Assembly: GCF_014837035.1 (NCBI RefSeq) | Contig: NZ_JACSPS010000002.1 | Span: 697,851 to 761,850, forward strand | Reading direction: 5' to 3' | Length of the DNA: 64,000 bases | DNA from: Kaistella pullorum | GTDB taxonomy: Bacteria; Bacteroidota; Bacteroidia; Flavobacteriales; Weeksellaceae | Shown here: in pieces, positions 25,605 through 36,055 of the stretch | Position numbering within the stretch: position 1 is the first letter of the stretch | Layout: every line of letters starts with the position of its first letter | The notes under the pieces: model-generated | The model's database searches: none | The model's input: only the letters and a program-made list of their open reading frames with translations | What the model was told of the DNA's origin: nothing | Made by a program: the position numbers and the translations under genes

Positions 25605-25991
25605 TTAAACTAAAATCGGCGGCCGGAATATGGATCCCAAGAGATTGGACGCGTAATGGGAGCTGTGAGAATAAATATGGGATTTTACCGTGAAAAACCG
25701 CGGCGGAGTCAGCGCAAAACTGAAATTTTCCGGGATGATGAGCGGATTAGAAACGATGGTATTGGCTTCGTGAGTTTTAAAAGGCAGCTTCATATCCTGC
25801 TGATAATCTGCATCTACCGGATGATCATTCAGGTAATGCATCTTCAGGAACGAAAACACAGATGTGCTACGGTCTGTGATTTTATGCGCAAGGTAATGTT
25901 CTATGAAATTCGGAAATTTCAGCACCTGCCTCATCTCTGCAAACGAAAAAAGATAAATGGAGACGAACATGTAAATAACGAACCTTTTCAC
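25605..25991 (-). CDS. Small histidine-rich exported protein leading the metal-efflux operon
   Basis: 128 residues from GTG 25991. The N-terminus (KRFVIYMFVSIYLFSFAE) looks like a signal or anchor, followed by FIEHYLAHK, FLKMHYLNDHPVDAD, SHIYSHSSHYASN and a terminal GSIFRPP. Similar small proteins with IEHY, MHYL and FRPP motifs precede czc/cus operons in other flavobacteria (recalled, not searched). Eleven histidines suggest metal sensing or binding. An ATG at 25970 is the alternative start: the -7 box ends only 4 nt before the GTG, so the long form would be leaderless. Confidence 0.62.
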   Translation of the reverse strand: MKRFVIYMFVSIYLFSFAEMRQVLKFPNFIEHYLAHKITDRSTSVFSFLKMHYLNDHPVDADYQQDMKLPFKTHEANTIVSNPLIIPENFSFALTPPRFFTVKSHIYSHSSHYASNLLGSIFRPPILV

Positions 25992-25995
25992 AACT

Positions 25996-26003
25996 CAAAT
26001 TTA
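25996..26003 (-). promoter_or_regulatory. Promoter -7 box TAAATTTG for the metal-efflux operon
   Basis: TAnnTTTG on the minus strand, directly ahead of the small His-rich gene. Confidence 0.5.
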
Positions 26004-26099
26004 CGACATTCAAAAGCTTAGTTACCCGAAACTTATCAATTTGTATTTACTTTAAATAAAAATAAAATCGCCCTGATCTTATGTTCATTCTTAAATTTC

Positions 26100-26107
26100 T
26101 ATTTTTG
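26100..26107 (+). promoter_or_regulatory. Promoter -7 box TATTTTTG for the small lipoprotein
   Basis: TAnnTTTG match 16 nt before the start codon. Confidence 0.45.
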
Positions 26108-26123
26108 TTCAAATTAAATTACA

Positions 26124-26348
26124 ATGAAAAAATTATTCGCACTTGCACTAATCAGTGGTTTGGCAGTAGCCAGCTGTTCTAAGAAAGAAACCGCTACGGA
26201 ATCTGACAGCATGCTGCAGGAACCAGTGGAAACTACCGCTGCAGATTCTTCAGCAGCCGTTCAGGACTCCCCTACCAAAGCCTATGGTAACGGTTCGCCG
26301 GAAGCACCGGACTCGGTTGCAATCGATCCACAAACTGACGTTAAGTAA
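26124..26348 (+). CDS. Small lipoprotein of unknown function
   Basis: 74 residues. Signal peptide and lipobox MKKLFALALISGLAVASCSK give a lipidated Cys18, and the rest is a low-complexity Ser/Thr/Ala/Glu/Asp region (TTAADSSAAVQDSPTK) without a predicted fold. It probably sits on a membrane as a short flexible tether. Own promoter and terminator. No family recognised. Confidence 0.75.
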   Translation: MKKLFALALISGLAVASCSKKETATESDSMLQEPVETTAADSSAAVQDSPTKAYGNGSPEAPDSVAIDPQTDVK

Positions 26349-26381
26349 TACACTAACGCGTTTTTGTCTTAAAGAATTTAT

Positions 26382-26406
26382 AAAGCAGCCTTAGCGCTGC
26401 TTTTTT
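26382..26406 (+). terminator. Terminator after the small lipoprotein gene
   Basis: AAAGCAGC/GCTGCTTT stem with 6-nt loop and a T-run. Confidence 0.75.
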
Positions 26407-26442
26407 GGTGATCAGAAACGGCTGTATTTAGCGGAATTTGTG

Positions 26443-26450
26443 TAAATTTG
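26443..26450 (+). promoter_or_regulatory. Promoter -7 box TAAATTTG for lysS
   Basis: TAnnTTTG match 22 nt before the lysS ATG. Confidence 0.55.
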
Positions 26451-26472
26451 CAGCCTTAAAAACTTAAGAATA

Positions 26473-28170
26473 ATGCAGTTATCAGAACAGGAAATCATCA
26501 GAAGAGAAAAGCTACAAACCCTGCAGAAAATGGGTATAGATGCATTTCCGGCTGAGGAATATAATATCACCGAGACTACCGCTACGATAAAATCCAACTT
26601 TGAAGAAGGCAAAAAAGTTCAAATCGCAGGTCGGCTGATGAGCCGCCGGATTCAGGGTAAGGCGAGTTTTGCCGAACTGCAAGATTCGGAAGGTAGAATT
26701 CAGGTTTATTTTAACCGGGACGAGATCTGCACAGGCGAAGATAAAACCCTGTATAACGAGGTTTATAAACATTTGTTGGATATCGGCGACATCATCGGAC
26801 TTGAAGGTGAACTTTTCACCACGCAGGTTGGCGAGATGACCGTGAAGGTGGAAAGCTTTAAGATTTTGACCAAATCACTGCGCCCTCTGCCACAGCCGCG
26901 CACGGACGAAAATGGGGTTACGCATGATGCTTTCAATGATCCTGAGCTTAGATACCGTCAGCGGTATGTAGATTTGATCGTGAATCCGCAGGTGAAAGAC
27001 GTTTTCGTGAAACGTACAAAACTCTTTAATGCAATGCGTACATTTTTTAATGACGCGGGCTATTTCGAAGTGGAAACTCCTATTCTTCAGTCGATTCCCG
27101 GCGGTGCGGCAGCGAAACCATTCATAACGCATCACAATGCGCTCGATATACCATTATATCTGAGAATTGCCAACGAGCTTTATCTTAAAAGGCTTATCGT
27201 AGGAGGTTTTGACGGCGTTTATGAGTTCTCGAAAAACTTCAGAAATGAAGGAATGGACAGAACGCACAACCCGGAATTTACCGCAATGGAAATCTATGTA
27301 GCCTACAAAGACTACAACTGGATGATGGATTTTACCGAAAAACTTCTGGAATTCTGCGCCCTGCAGGTTAACGGTACCGCTGAATCAACTTTCGGTGAAC
27401 ATTCAATTAACTGGAAAGCGCCATATCCGAGGATTTCAATGACAGATGCCATCTTGAAATTCACTGGTTTTGACATTACCGGAAAATCTGAACAGGAATT
27501 ATTTGATTTTGCCAGGTCAATCGGCATCGAAGTAAATGAAACGATGGGCAAAGGAAAACTCATCGATGAGATTTTCGGCGAAAAATGTGAGGGAAATTTC
27601 ATCCAGCCGACATTCATTACCGATTATCCGGTGGAGATGTCACCTTTGACCAAGAAGCACCGCAGCAAAGAAGGACTTACAGAACGTTTTGAGCTGATGG
27701 TTTGCGGCAAGGAAATCGCCAACGCATATTCAGAATTAAATGACCCAATAGACCAAAGAGAACGTTTCGAATCCCAAATGGCACTTTCCGAACGGGGAGA
27801 TGATGAAGCCATGTTCATCGATAATGATTTCTTACGCGCCCTTGAATACGGTATGCCGCCAACGTCAGGTTTAGGTATCGGAATGGACCGCCTGATCATG
27901 TTTTTAACAAATAATCCGTCGATCCAGGAAGTACTTTTCTTTCCACAGATGAAACCTGAAAAAGTGGTTCCACAGGTTGAACTCGGCGAAGACGAAAAAA
28001 TGATTTTGGAGATCCTAAAATCTCAGGAAGAGCCGATGGAGATTGCGGAAGTAAAAAACCGCTCACAGCTCTCCGGTAAAAAATGGGACAAAGCCACGAA
28101 AAATTTAACCAAAAACAATCTGATTAAAGTAGAGAAGACCGATGAAAAGGTGAATATGATTCTGCTTTAA
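26473..28170 (+). CDS. lysS: Lysyl-tRNA synthetase (class II)
   Basis: 565 residues. OB-fold anticodon-binding domain (about 55-170, with IAGRLMSRRIQGKASFAELQ), then the class II catalytic core: motif 1 around FVKRTKLFNAMRTFF, motif 2 KNFRNEGMDRTHNPEFTAME, motif 3 GLGIGMDRLIMFLTN. It has about 60 extra C-terminal residues (MILEILKSQEEPMEIAEVKN onward) beyond the catalytic core, a helical tail common in Bacteroidetes LysS. Housekeeping, monocistronic. Confidence 0.97.
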   Translation: MQLSEQEIIRREKLQTLQKMGIDAFPAEEYNITETTATIKSNFEEGKKVQIAGRLMSRRIQGKASFAELQDSEGRIQVYFNRDEICTGEDKTLYNEVYKHLLDIGDIIGLEGELFTTQVGEMTVKVESFKILTKSLRPLPQPRTDENGVTHDAFNDPELRYRQRYVDLIVNPQVKDVFVKRTKLFNAMRTFFNDAGYFEVETPILQSIPGGAAAKPFITHHNALDIPLYLRIANELYLKRLIVGGFDGVYEFSKNFRNEGMDRTHNPEFTAMEIYVAYKDYNWMMDFTEKLLEFCALQVNGTAESTFGEHSINWKAPYPRISMTDAILKFTGFDITGKSEQELFDFARSIGIEVNETMGKGKLIDEIFGEKCEGNFIQPTFITDYPVEMSPLTKKHRSKEGLTERFELMVCGKEIANAYSELNDPIDQRERFESQMALSERGDDEAMFIDNDFLRALEYGMPPTSGLGIGMDRLIMFLTNNPSIQEVLFFPQMKPEKVVPQVELGEDEKMILEILKSQEEPMEIAEVKNRSQLSGKKWDKATKNLTKNNLIKVEKTDEKVNMILL

Positions 28171-28185
28171 ACTATTAATTTTCAG

Positions 28186-28212
28186 AACCCCGGGCCATCG
28201 CCCGGGGTTTTC
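28186..28212 (+). terminator. Terminator after lysS
   Basis: Perfect AACCCCGGG/CCCGGGGTT stem, loop CCATCG, then TT. Confidence 0.8.
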
Positions 28213-28258
28213 TGTTTCATAAAAGATTTGTATATTTACCGCAACACACAAATGATTT

Positions 28259-29689
28259 ATGAAACTAAAATTTACCCTCTTGGGTATGCTTTCGTGCATA
28301 TCCCTCTCAAGCCAGATTTCGCTGGTAAAAGACGCCACTTTCGGTAACGGCGGCATCGCAAAAATCTCTTATCCTTCCACACTTTCGGAAACGCAATTCG
28401 AAAAGATCTTCCTGAATCCGAACGGCTCGCTTACGCTGACGCTTGGGTCTGAGGGCAACGTTCATTCCGCGATGATGGCCAAACTCACCTCTTCCGGCGC
28501 GCTGGACGTAAGTTATGGAACCAATGGAAAGGTCCTTCTTGTAGGTGAAACTGGCAGCGGCATCCAGTTTGCGCAGCAAGGTCAGAAAATGATCGCGATT
28601 TACGTGAAAGACACTGATGCAGGTACGTCCCGCACAATGCTCAAGCGCTTTCTGCCCGACGGAAAGACAGACACAACTTTCGGGATTAATGGCACCATGA
28701 CGGCCAGACCGGATTTGTTCTATAACCAAATCAGTTTCCAGCAAAACGGTTTCTATCATCTTTGGGGAAAAATCACCGCATATTTACCGAACGGAGCCAT
28801 CAATAACGGCTACGGCAACGCGGGCAACCAAAATCCGATCGTAAATGGTCTACCGCAGGAATACATGGAACTGTACAGCTATTTCGGGAACAGTAACGGA
28901 AAAAACTTCCTGAACAAGTACCATTATGAAATTGCAGTCAGCAACGAAAATTCACCGCATCAGTTTACGACCTACGACCTGATGAACGCGCATCTTTATG
29001 ATTACGCGGGCGCTTCAAACGGTATTTCCGTGTATCCTAAAAAGTTTGTCCTTACACCTGGAAATGAGATTCTGTATTTATATGGCGTAGATCCAAACAG
29101 CGGCGACGAGGAGACGCGGGCGGCTATTCTCTCAAGTACGGCACAACCCAAAAACATTAACGGAAAGACTTACCTTGATTTTGGTTTATCTAATATAAAT
29201 ACCGCGATAACTGATGCAGTTTCACTTCAAAACCATTATTTGTTTGCGGGTAAAAAAGAAGGTAAACCAGTGATGATGGCTTATGATTTTAATGGTGTGA
29301 AATCAACCGTGAATGGTCTTGAAGAATTTTATGAAAATGTCTCGGCAGATCAATGGGTAGCTATGTTGCCCAATGGCCCGAACCTTTTCGTCATGGTTCG
29401 TAACTCCGCTAACCACGATCTATATGTCATCAAATACAAATCAACTCTGCTTGACACGCAAAGCACACAGTTAACGGAAACAAGGATCACCACTCCTTTC
29501 CGCGATCAACTTAAAATTTCGACAGCTAATAAAATAAAGAAGGTTTCGATCTACGACGCCTCGGGAAAAGCCGCAAAAGTCGGTTCAACAGGCGAGATTC
29601 AGACCCAAAATCTAACGCGCGGGATTTATCATATTCAAATTGATTTTCATGACAGGCCGAGCGAAACTTTTAAATCCATTAAAAACTAA
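28259..29689 (+). CDS. T9SS-tailed secreted protein with delta-60-like repeats
   Basis: 476 residues. Signal peptide (LGMLSCISLSSQISL), then repeats of the form TFGNGGIAKI, SYGTNGKVLLVG, TFGINGTM and NGYGNAGN, resembling delta-60 beta-propeller repeats. The last 75 residues (TPFRDQLKISTANKIKKVSI, GIYHIQIDFHD) look like a type IX secretion type A sorting domain. Exported across the outer membrane and probably surface-attached or released; function unknown. Confidence 0.78.
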   Translation: MKLKFTLLGMLSCISLSSQISLVKDATFGNGGIAKISYPSTLSETQFEKIFLNPNGSLTLTLGSEGNVHSAMMAKLTSSGALDVSYGTNGKVLLVGETGSGIQFAQQGQKMIAIYVKDTDAGTSRTMLKRFLPDGKTDTTFGINGTMTARPDLFYNQISFQQNGFYHLWGKITAYLPNGAINNGYGNAGNQNPIVNGLPQEYMELYSYFGNSNGKNFLNKYHYEIAVSNENSPHQFTTYDLMNAHLYDYAGASNGISVYPKKFVLTPGNEILYLYGVDPNSGDEETRAAILSSTAQPKNINGKTYLDFGLSNINTAITDAVSLQNHYLFAGKKEGKPVMMAYDFNGVKSTVNGLEEFYENVSADQWVAMLPNGPNLFVMVRNSANHDLYVIKYKSTLLDTQSTQLTETRITTPFRDQLKISTANKIKKVSIYDASGKAAKVGSTGEIQTQNLTRGIYHIQIDFHDRPSETFKSIKN

Positions 29690-29693
29690 CATT

Positions 29694-29718
29694 AACCTCC
29701 CGATGCGGAGTTTTTTTT
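29694..29718 (+). terminator. Weak terminator after the delta-60-like gene
   Basis: CTCC/GGAG stem around CGATGC followed by eight T. Confidence 0.5.
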
Positions 29719-29775
29719 GATGTCAGCAGCTACAATTGCGCCTTGGAAATACTTTCAATTTTGGTATAAATTGCG

Positions 29776-29783
29776 TATATTTG
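29776..29783 (+). promoter_or_regulatory. Promoter -7 box TATATTTG upstream of gyrB
   Basis: TAnnTTTG match about 103 nt before the gyrB ATG, giving a longer leader than elsewhere in the window. Confidence 0.45.
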
Positions 29784-29838
29784 TTGGTCTTTATTATCCA
29801 CGAAAACACGGGGATAAACTGCAAAAAATTTATACTAA

Positions 29839-31821
<1,983 letters not shown>

Positions 31822-31842
31822 TTTTTAGGAAGACTACTACAT

Positions 31843-31870
31843 AAAACCGTTCAGCAATGGACGGTTTTTT
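31843..31870 (+). terminator. Terminator after gyrB
   Basis: AAAACCGT/ACGGTTTT stem, 10-nt loop, T-run. Confidence 0.75.
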
Positions 31871-31897
31871 GCAGCACAGAACCTAAACTTACTTTTT

Positions 31898-32701
31898 ATG
31901 AAAACGCTTCTGCTCCATTTTACCGCCCTTACTGTTCTCCTTACGGCATGTTCACAGAAAAAGCAAACCGAAAAGTCCGGCGCACAACCGTCGGAAGATA
32001 AGATTGCAGCTTTTGAAGTAGATTCTGTAGTGGCTGCAGACAGCGTAATGGTGGCCGACAGCGTCACTGCGTCATTTAAAATGACAACTTTAGTTTTCCC
32101 AACTATCCTTAACAAAACAATTCTCGACAGCATTTACGCCGGCCAAAACATTAAAACCAAGTCTTTCAGCAAAATAGAATTACAGGGCGCACTCGACAGC
32201 TTAAAGAATAATTATTTCAGTCAAACTAAAGAATCACTGACTGATTTCATGCCCGGTTTTGCACAGGAATGGACGCAAAACTCTATCATGAAAGTCTTCG
32301 CGCACAAAGACGATATCCTTACACTTACTTATCTAAGTGATGGTTACACGGGTGGTGCGCACGGTTATTACAACGAAATGTACCGCGTTTTCGATCTTAA
32401 ATCCGGCCGCCAGATTACACTGAATGACATCATTAATAATCGGGATGCGCAGGTTTGGTCACGGATCCTGATGACTCAGTTCCTACAGGGAGATTTAGAC
32501 CGAGGTCAGGCTGAAATGCTTTTGGAAAAGGACATTCCATTGAATAAAAACTTTTATTTTGATAATGCGAATCTTTATTTTCTTTATAATCAGTATGAAA
32601 TTGCGGCGTATGCAGCCGGTCCGGTATTGATAAAAGTTCCGTTCAGCGAAATCAAACCATTTTTGCAGCCCAAGTTCAGAACCAGAATCAATCTTAAGTA
32701 A
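31898..32701 (+). CDS. DUF3298-type lipoprotein
   Basis: 267 residues. Lipobox ALTVLLTACSQKK (Cys18), a short linker with a repeated DSVVAADSVMVADSV stretch, then a DUF4163/DUF3298 (RsiV-like) domain: LTYLSDGYTGGAHGYYNEM, FDLKSGRQITLNDII and a C-terminal PVLIKVPFSEIKPFL. Such lipoproteins are periplasmic; one relative senses lysozyme, but no sigma-factor partner is nearby. Followed 26 bp later by the lipid-kinase gene. Confidence 0.82.
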   Translation: MKTLLLHFTALTVLLTACSQKKQTEKSGAQPSEDKIAAFEVDSVVAADSVMVADSVTASFKMTTLVFPTILNKTILDSIYAGQNIKTKSFSKIELQGALDSLKNNYFSQTKESLTDFMPGFAQEWTQNSIMKVFAHKDDILTLTYLSDGYTGGAHGYYNEMYRVFDLKSGRQITLNDIINNRDAQVWSRILMTQFLQGDLDRGQAEMLLEKDIPLNKNFYFDNANLYFLYNQYEIAAYAAGPVLIKVPFSEIKPFLQPKFRTRINLK

Positions 32702-32727
32702 TTGATAGTTAGCCTTTAAATTTCAGA

Positions 32728-33579
32728 ATGGAAAATGTTGCCTTTATAATCAACCCGTTTTCGGCCAAAAAAAACTACGAGCCATTCTTCGAGGCTTTAA
32801 AGCAGAAAATTCCGGAGGCTAAGGTTTACATTTCAGAATCCATTAACGGCACGTTTGAATTTATCGAAAGTCATTGGGAAACGGTTGATATTTTCGTGGC
32901 TGTGGGCGGAGACGGTACCATTTCTACAGTTGCACAAAAAATCATCAATACAGACCGGATCCTAGCGATTTATCCGGCCGGATCAGGAAACGGTTTCTCC
33001 AAGGAAACCCATTTCAATGCAGATTTGGATGAACTTCTGCGGAAAATAAAAGCGCGAAAAATCAAATGTGTGGATACTTTTACGGTAAACGGCAAGCTTT
33101 CAATCAATGTTTCCGGAACCGGATTTGACGGCAAAGTGGCGAAAGAATTTGAAAAAACGACACGTGGATTTAAAAATTATATCAAAGTTTCACTCAAAAC
33201 GTATCTGAGTTACAAGCCGATCAACATCAACTTCATCAGCCAAAATCTGCACAAATACAGCGGCGAATATCTGATGTTGAATGTCGCAAACACGCGCCAG
33301 TTTGGCAACAACGCCTACATCGCGCCCAAAGCCAGCAAAAGTGACGGCCTTGTGGATTTGGTTTTGGTAAGAAAATTTCCGTTGCGGTATGCGCCTGTTT
33401 TTGCCTATAAAATGTTCACTAAAAAGCTTGAGGACGATCAGTACATCACGTATGTTCCGGTGCGTGAAGCCAATTTGGAAATAAGTACGACAAACTGGCA
33501 TCTGGACGGCGAATACACACGAATAGAATCACCGGTGCGGATTGTCGTGCAGCCGAAAAGCCTGAATATTTTACAATAG
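32728..33579 (+). CDS. Diacylglycerol/sphingosine-kinase family lipid kinase
   Basis: 283 residues of the YegS/LCB5 family, which phosphorylates lipid hydroxyls with ATP. FIINPFSAKKNYEPF is the N-terminal motif, VAVGGDGTISTVAQ the nucleotide-binding GGDGT, and IYPAGSGNGFSKET the second loop. The C-terminal strand domain contains LDGEYTRIES, where the conserved DGE lies. The lipid substrate is unknown; in Bacteroidetes a sphingoid base or diacylglycerol is possible. Cytoplasmic or membrane-peripheral. Confidence 0.85.
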   Translation: MENVAFIINPFSAKKNYEPFFEALKQKIPEAKVYISESINGTFEFIESHWETVDIFVAVGGDGTISTVAQKIINTDRILAIYPAGSGNGFSKETHFNADLDELLRKIKARKIKCVDTFTVNGKLSINVSGTGFDGKVAKEFEKTTRGFKNYIKVSLKTYLSYKPININFISQNLHKYSGEYLMLNVANTRQFGNNAYIAPKASKSDGLVDLVLVRKFPLRYAPVFAYKMFTKKLEDDQYITYVPVREANLEISTTNWHLDGEYTRIESPVRIVVQPKSLNILQ

Positions 33580-33592
33580 TTCCCGGCAATGG

Positions 33593-34234
33593 CTAAATAA
33601 GTTTAAGGATTTCTGCCGTATCCTCATTCTTGAAGTTGCAATATACCGTGTGATGGAAGGTGTTGAGTTTTTTCAGCGAGGCCAAAAGCGCTTCCTTCTC
33701 TTTTGTATCGAGCTGTCCGCACATAATTTTAGAAACAACCGTGATATCCTGCATAGACTCGCGGAAGACTTTTTTACCTTTTGGCGTCACGGTGATGCGT
33801 GTGCTTCGTTTGTCGTGTTCATCGGGACTTTCGGCGAACAGTCCGTTTTTTACAAGCCTTTTTATAATTTCGATTCCGGTCTGCTTTTCATGGGCATTTT
33901 TTTCGATTAGCTGCATTTTCGTGAGGCTGTCATAATCCATCATGCGGAAAAGATAGGTAAAGTCTTCGTTCACCAGTGCCGGATGATTTTCAAGCGACTT
34001 TCGGATCAGTTGTTTTGAATATCTGCCCAGCAAAATCACCTGTTTGGCAATCTCATTTTCAAGGTCGTATACATCAAGGTCGAACTTTTCGGTCAAGTTG
34101 TGCGGGTTTTCGTGCTCGTAAGCCTTTTGGTTCAGATAAAGCCGGAAATCATCGAGATTGCCACCACCCGAAGGCGCACCTTTAAGGTAATTGTCAAGCT
34201 GCGTTAACGTCTCAATGATTAGATTTAATTCCAT
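33593..34234 (-). CDS. MarR-family transcriptional regulator
   Basis: 213 residues. Winged-helix core about residues 75-170: LENHPALVNEDFTYLFRMM, DSLTKMQLIEKNAHEKQTGI, then the wing LFAESPDEHDKRSTRITVTP, the classic DxRxxR MarR wing. The extra 60 N-terminal residues are unusual for MarR and may dimerise or bind a ligand. Divergent from the carotenoid operon, so control of pigment genes is a reasonable inference. A 24-codon ORF lies 10 bp upstream in the same direction. Confidence 0.82.
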   Translation of the reverse strand: MELNLIIETLTQLDNYLKGAPSGGGNLDDFRLYLNQKAYEHENPHNLTEKFDLDVYDLENEIAKQVILLGRYSKQLIRKSLENHPALVNEDFTYLFRMMDYDSLTKMQLIEKNAHEKQTGIEIIKRLVKNGLFAESPDEHDKRSTRITVTPKGKKVFRESMQDITVVSKIMCGQLDTKEKEALLASLKKLNTFHHTVYCNFKNEDTAEILKLI

Positions 34235-34244
34235 TTATTCCGGT

Positions 34245-34319
34245 TTAAAGTCTGCGCTTCATCCTTACTAAATAGGCATGAATGCGGTAAACTAACAATA
34301 TTGCAAAGATAAGCCACAT
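34245..34319 (-). CDS. Putative 24-residue membrane micropeptide ahead of the MarR gene
   Basis: Reads MWLIFAILLVYRIHAYLVRM then KRRL: one hydrophobic segment followed by a basic tail, fitting a single-pass inner-membrane peptide. It lies between a -7 box (34374-34381) and the MarR start, so the mRNA must include it. The frame stays open to 34469, but the promoter position excludes that longer form from this transcript. No known family; could be chance. Confidence 0.4.
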   Translation of the reverse strand: MWLIFAILLVYRIHAYLVRMKRRL

Positions 34320-34373
34320 AAAAGTATGTTCAGATACAATATGGCTTAAAAATTGGCTTTGAAGCGCGACGTG

Positions 34374-34381
34374 CAAAATTA
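34374..34381 (-). promoter_or_regulatory. Promoter -7 box TAATTTTG for micro-ORF and MarR gene
   Basis: TAnnTTTG on the minus strand, 54 nt before the micro-ORF. Confidence 0.45.
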
Positions 34382-34547
34382 AAAAAGTAAATAATATCTG
34401 TAAAATACAATTTATCTTAGTTGATTTACTAATTTTAATGACAATATTATACAATATAAACAAAAGCACACCGCTTCTGAAAAATTTCTATCCTGAAATT
34501 TTAAGACAAATTTAGGAAATAATATTTCCATTTTAAACAATAAAGTA

Positions 34548-34555
34548 TATTTTTG
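34548..34555 (+). promoter_or_regulatory. Promoter -7 box TATTTTTG for the carotenoid operon
   Basis: TAnnTTTG match 18 nt before the crtI ATG. Confidence 0.5.
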
Positions 34556-34573
34556 TACTAATAATTTGAAACT

Positions 34574-36052
34574 ATGAAAAAAGTCATCGTCCTGGGTTCC
34601 GGATTTTCATCACTTGCATCAGCCTGTTACATGGCGCAGGCTGGTTTTGATGTGACTGTGATCGAAAAAAACGAGCAGATTGGTGGCCGTGCTTCAATGC
34701 TTGAAATAGATGGTTTCAAATTTGACATGGGACCAAGCTGGTACTGGATGCCCGATATCTTTGAGCGTTTTTTTGCCGATTTTGGCAAAAAGGTGTCCGA
34801 TTATTATTCGCTGGAAAAACTCTCACCTGCCTACCGGGTTTATTTCGGGAAAGACGATTTCATCGATATTTCCGACGATCCGGAGGAAATTGTAAAAACT
34901 TTTGAGCGCCACGAAGCAGGTTCCGGCAAGCATCTGCAGGATTTCATGAAGAAGGCAAAAGCAAACTACGGGATTGCGATGCAGGACTTGGTTTACAATC
35001 CCGGGAAATCTTTGCTAGAGCTGGTTTCCGTAGAGACCGCAAAACGTCTGCCGCTTTTTGTACAGGATATTTCGCAAACTGTCCGCAGGAATATTAAAAA
35101 TCCAAAACTGAGAAGCATCCTCGAATTTCCTGTGCTTTTTTTAGGCGCGAAACCCAGTGATACGCCGGCTTTTTATAATTTTATGAATCATGCTGATTTC
35201 GGTCTCGGAACGTGGTATCCGAAAGGCGGCTTCAATGCCGTAGCTAAAGGAATTGCAAGGCTCGCGGAAGATCTGGGCGTGAAGTTTCTGCTTAATGAAG
35301 AGATCACTGAAATAGTGAATGAAGATCGTGTTGCGACGCGAATTATAACCAAAAACGGCCAATACGAAGCGGATATCTTCATTTCCGGTGCCGATTATGC
35401 CCACACCGAAAGTCTTTTAAACAAAGAAGTCCGGAATTATTCCAGTGAGTATTGGAATAAAAAAACTTTCGCACCGTCTTCACTTTTATATTACGTGGCT
35501 TTTGACAGAAAAGTGCCGGAACTTCAGCATCACAATTTATTTTTCGATACCGATTTTGAAAAACATGCGGAGGAAATCTACGACACCCAGCAGTGGCCTA
35601 GAAAACCTTTGTTTTACGCGAACTTTTCGGGCAAAACGGATCCCGAGCTTTGCCCTAGAGGCAAGGAAATCGGATTTTTTCTGGTTCCGGTCGCAGTAGA
35701 TCTCGAAGATTCGGAGGATATCCATGAAAAGTATTTTGAAGTGATCATGAGCCGTATCGAGAAAAATATCGGCGTTGACTTACGGTCTTCGGTACTTTTC
35801 AAGAAAAGTTTCGGCGTGCAGGATTTCAAGGATAGGTATCATTCGTGCCGCGGCAATGCGTACGGACTTGCCAATACACTGCGGCAAACGTCGGTTTTGC
35901 GTCCCGCCATCAATAATTTTAAAGTAAAGAATCTTTTTTATACCGGGCAGCTTACGGTTCCGGGTCCGGGTGTGCCTCCGGCGCTTATCTCTGCGAAAGT
36001 AGTGACCGATTATATCCTGAAGCGTACCCATAAAATTTTAGCAAATACATAA
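34574..36052 (+). CDS. crtI: Phytoene desaturase CrtI
   Basis: 492 residues. N-terminal FAD site VIVLGSGFSSLASACYMAQA and IEKNEQIGGRASMLEIDGF. The C-terminal amine-oxidase-like region has LFYTGQLTVPGPGVPPALIS, the CrtI signature end. It converts phytoene to lycopene by successive desaturations, membrane-associated. First gene of a seven-gene, tightly packed carotenoid operon. Confidence 0.95.
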   Translation: MKKVIVLGSGFSSLASACYMAQAGFDVTVIEKNEQIGGRASMLEIDGFKFDMGPSWYWMPDIFERFFADFGKKVSDYYSLEKLSPAYRVYFGKDDFIDISDDPEEIVKTFERHEAGSGKHLQDFMKKAKANYGIAMQDLVYNPGKSLLELVSVETAKRLPLFVQDISQTVRRNIKNPKLRSILEFPVLFLGAKPSDTPAFYNFMNHADFGLGTWYPKGGFNAVAKGIARLAEDLGVKFLLNEEITEIVNEDRVATRIITKNGQYEADIFISGADYAHTESLLNKEVRNYSSEYWNKKTFAPSSLLYYVAFDRKVPELQHHNLFFDTDFEKHAEEIYDTQQWPRKPLFYANFSGKTDPELCPRGKEIGFFLVPVAVDLEDSEDIHEKYFEVIMSRIEKNIGVDLRSSVLFKKSFGVQDFKDRYHSCRGNAYGLANTLRQTSVLRPAINNFKVKNLFYTGQLTVPGPGVPPALISAKVVTDYILKRTHKILANT

Positions 36053-36055
36053 GCG

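Noticed and set aside
34320-34469. 74-residue form of the micro-ORF upstream of MarR
   Set aside because: The start would precede the -7 box at 34374-34381 and the extra part is AT-rich low-complexity sequence.
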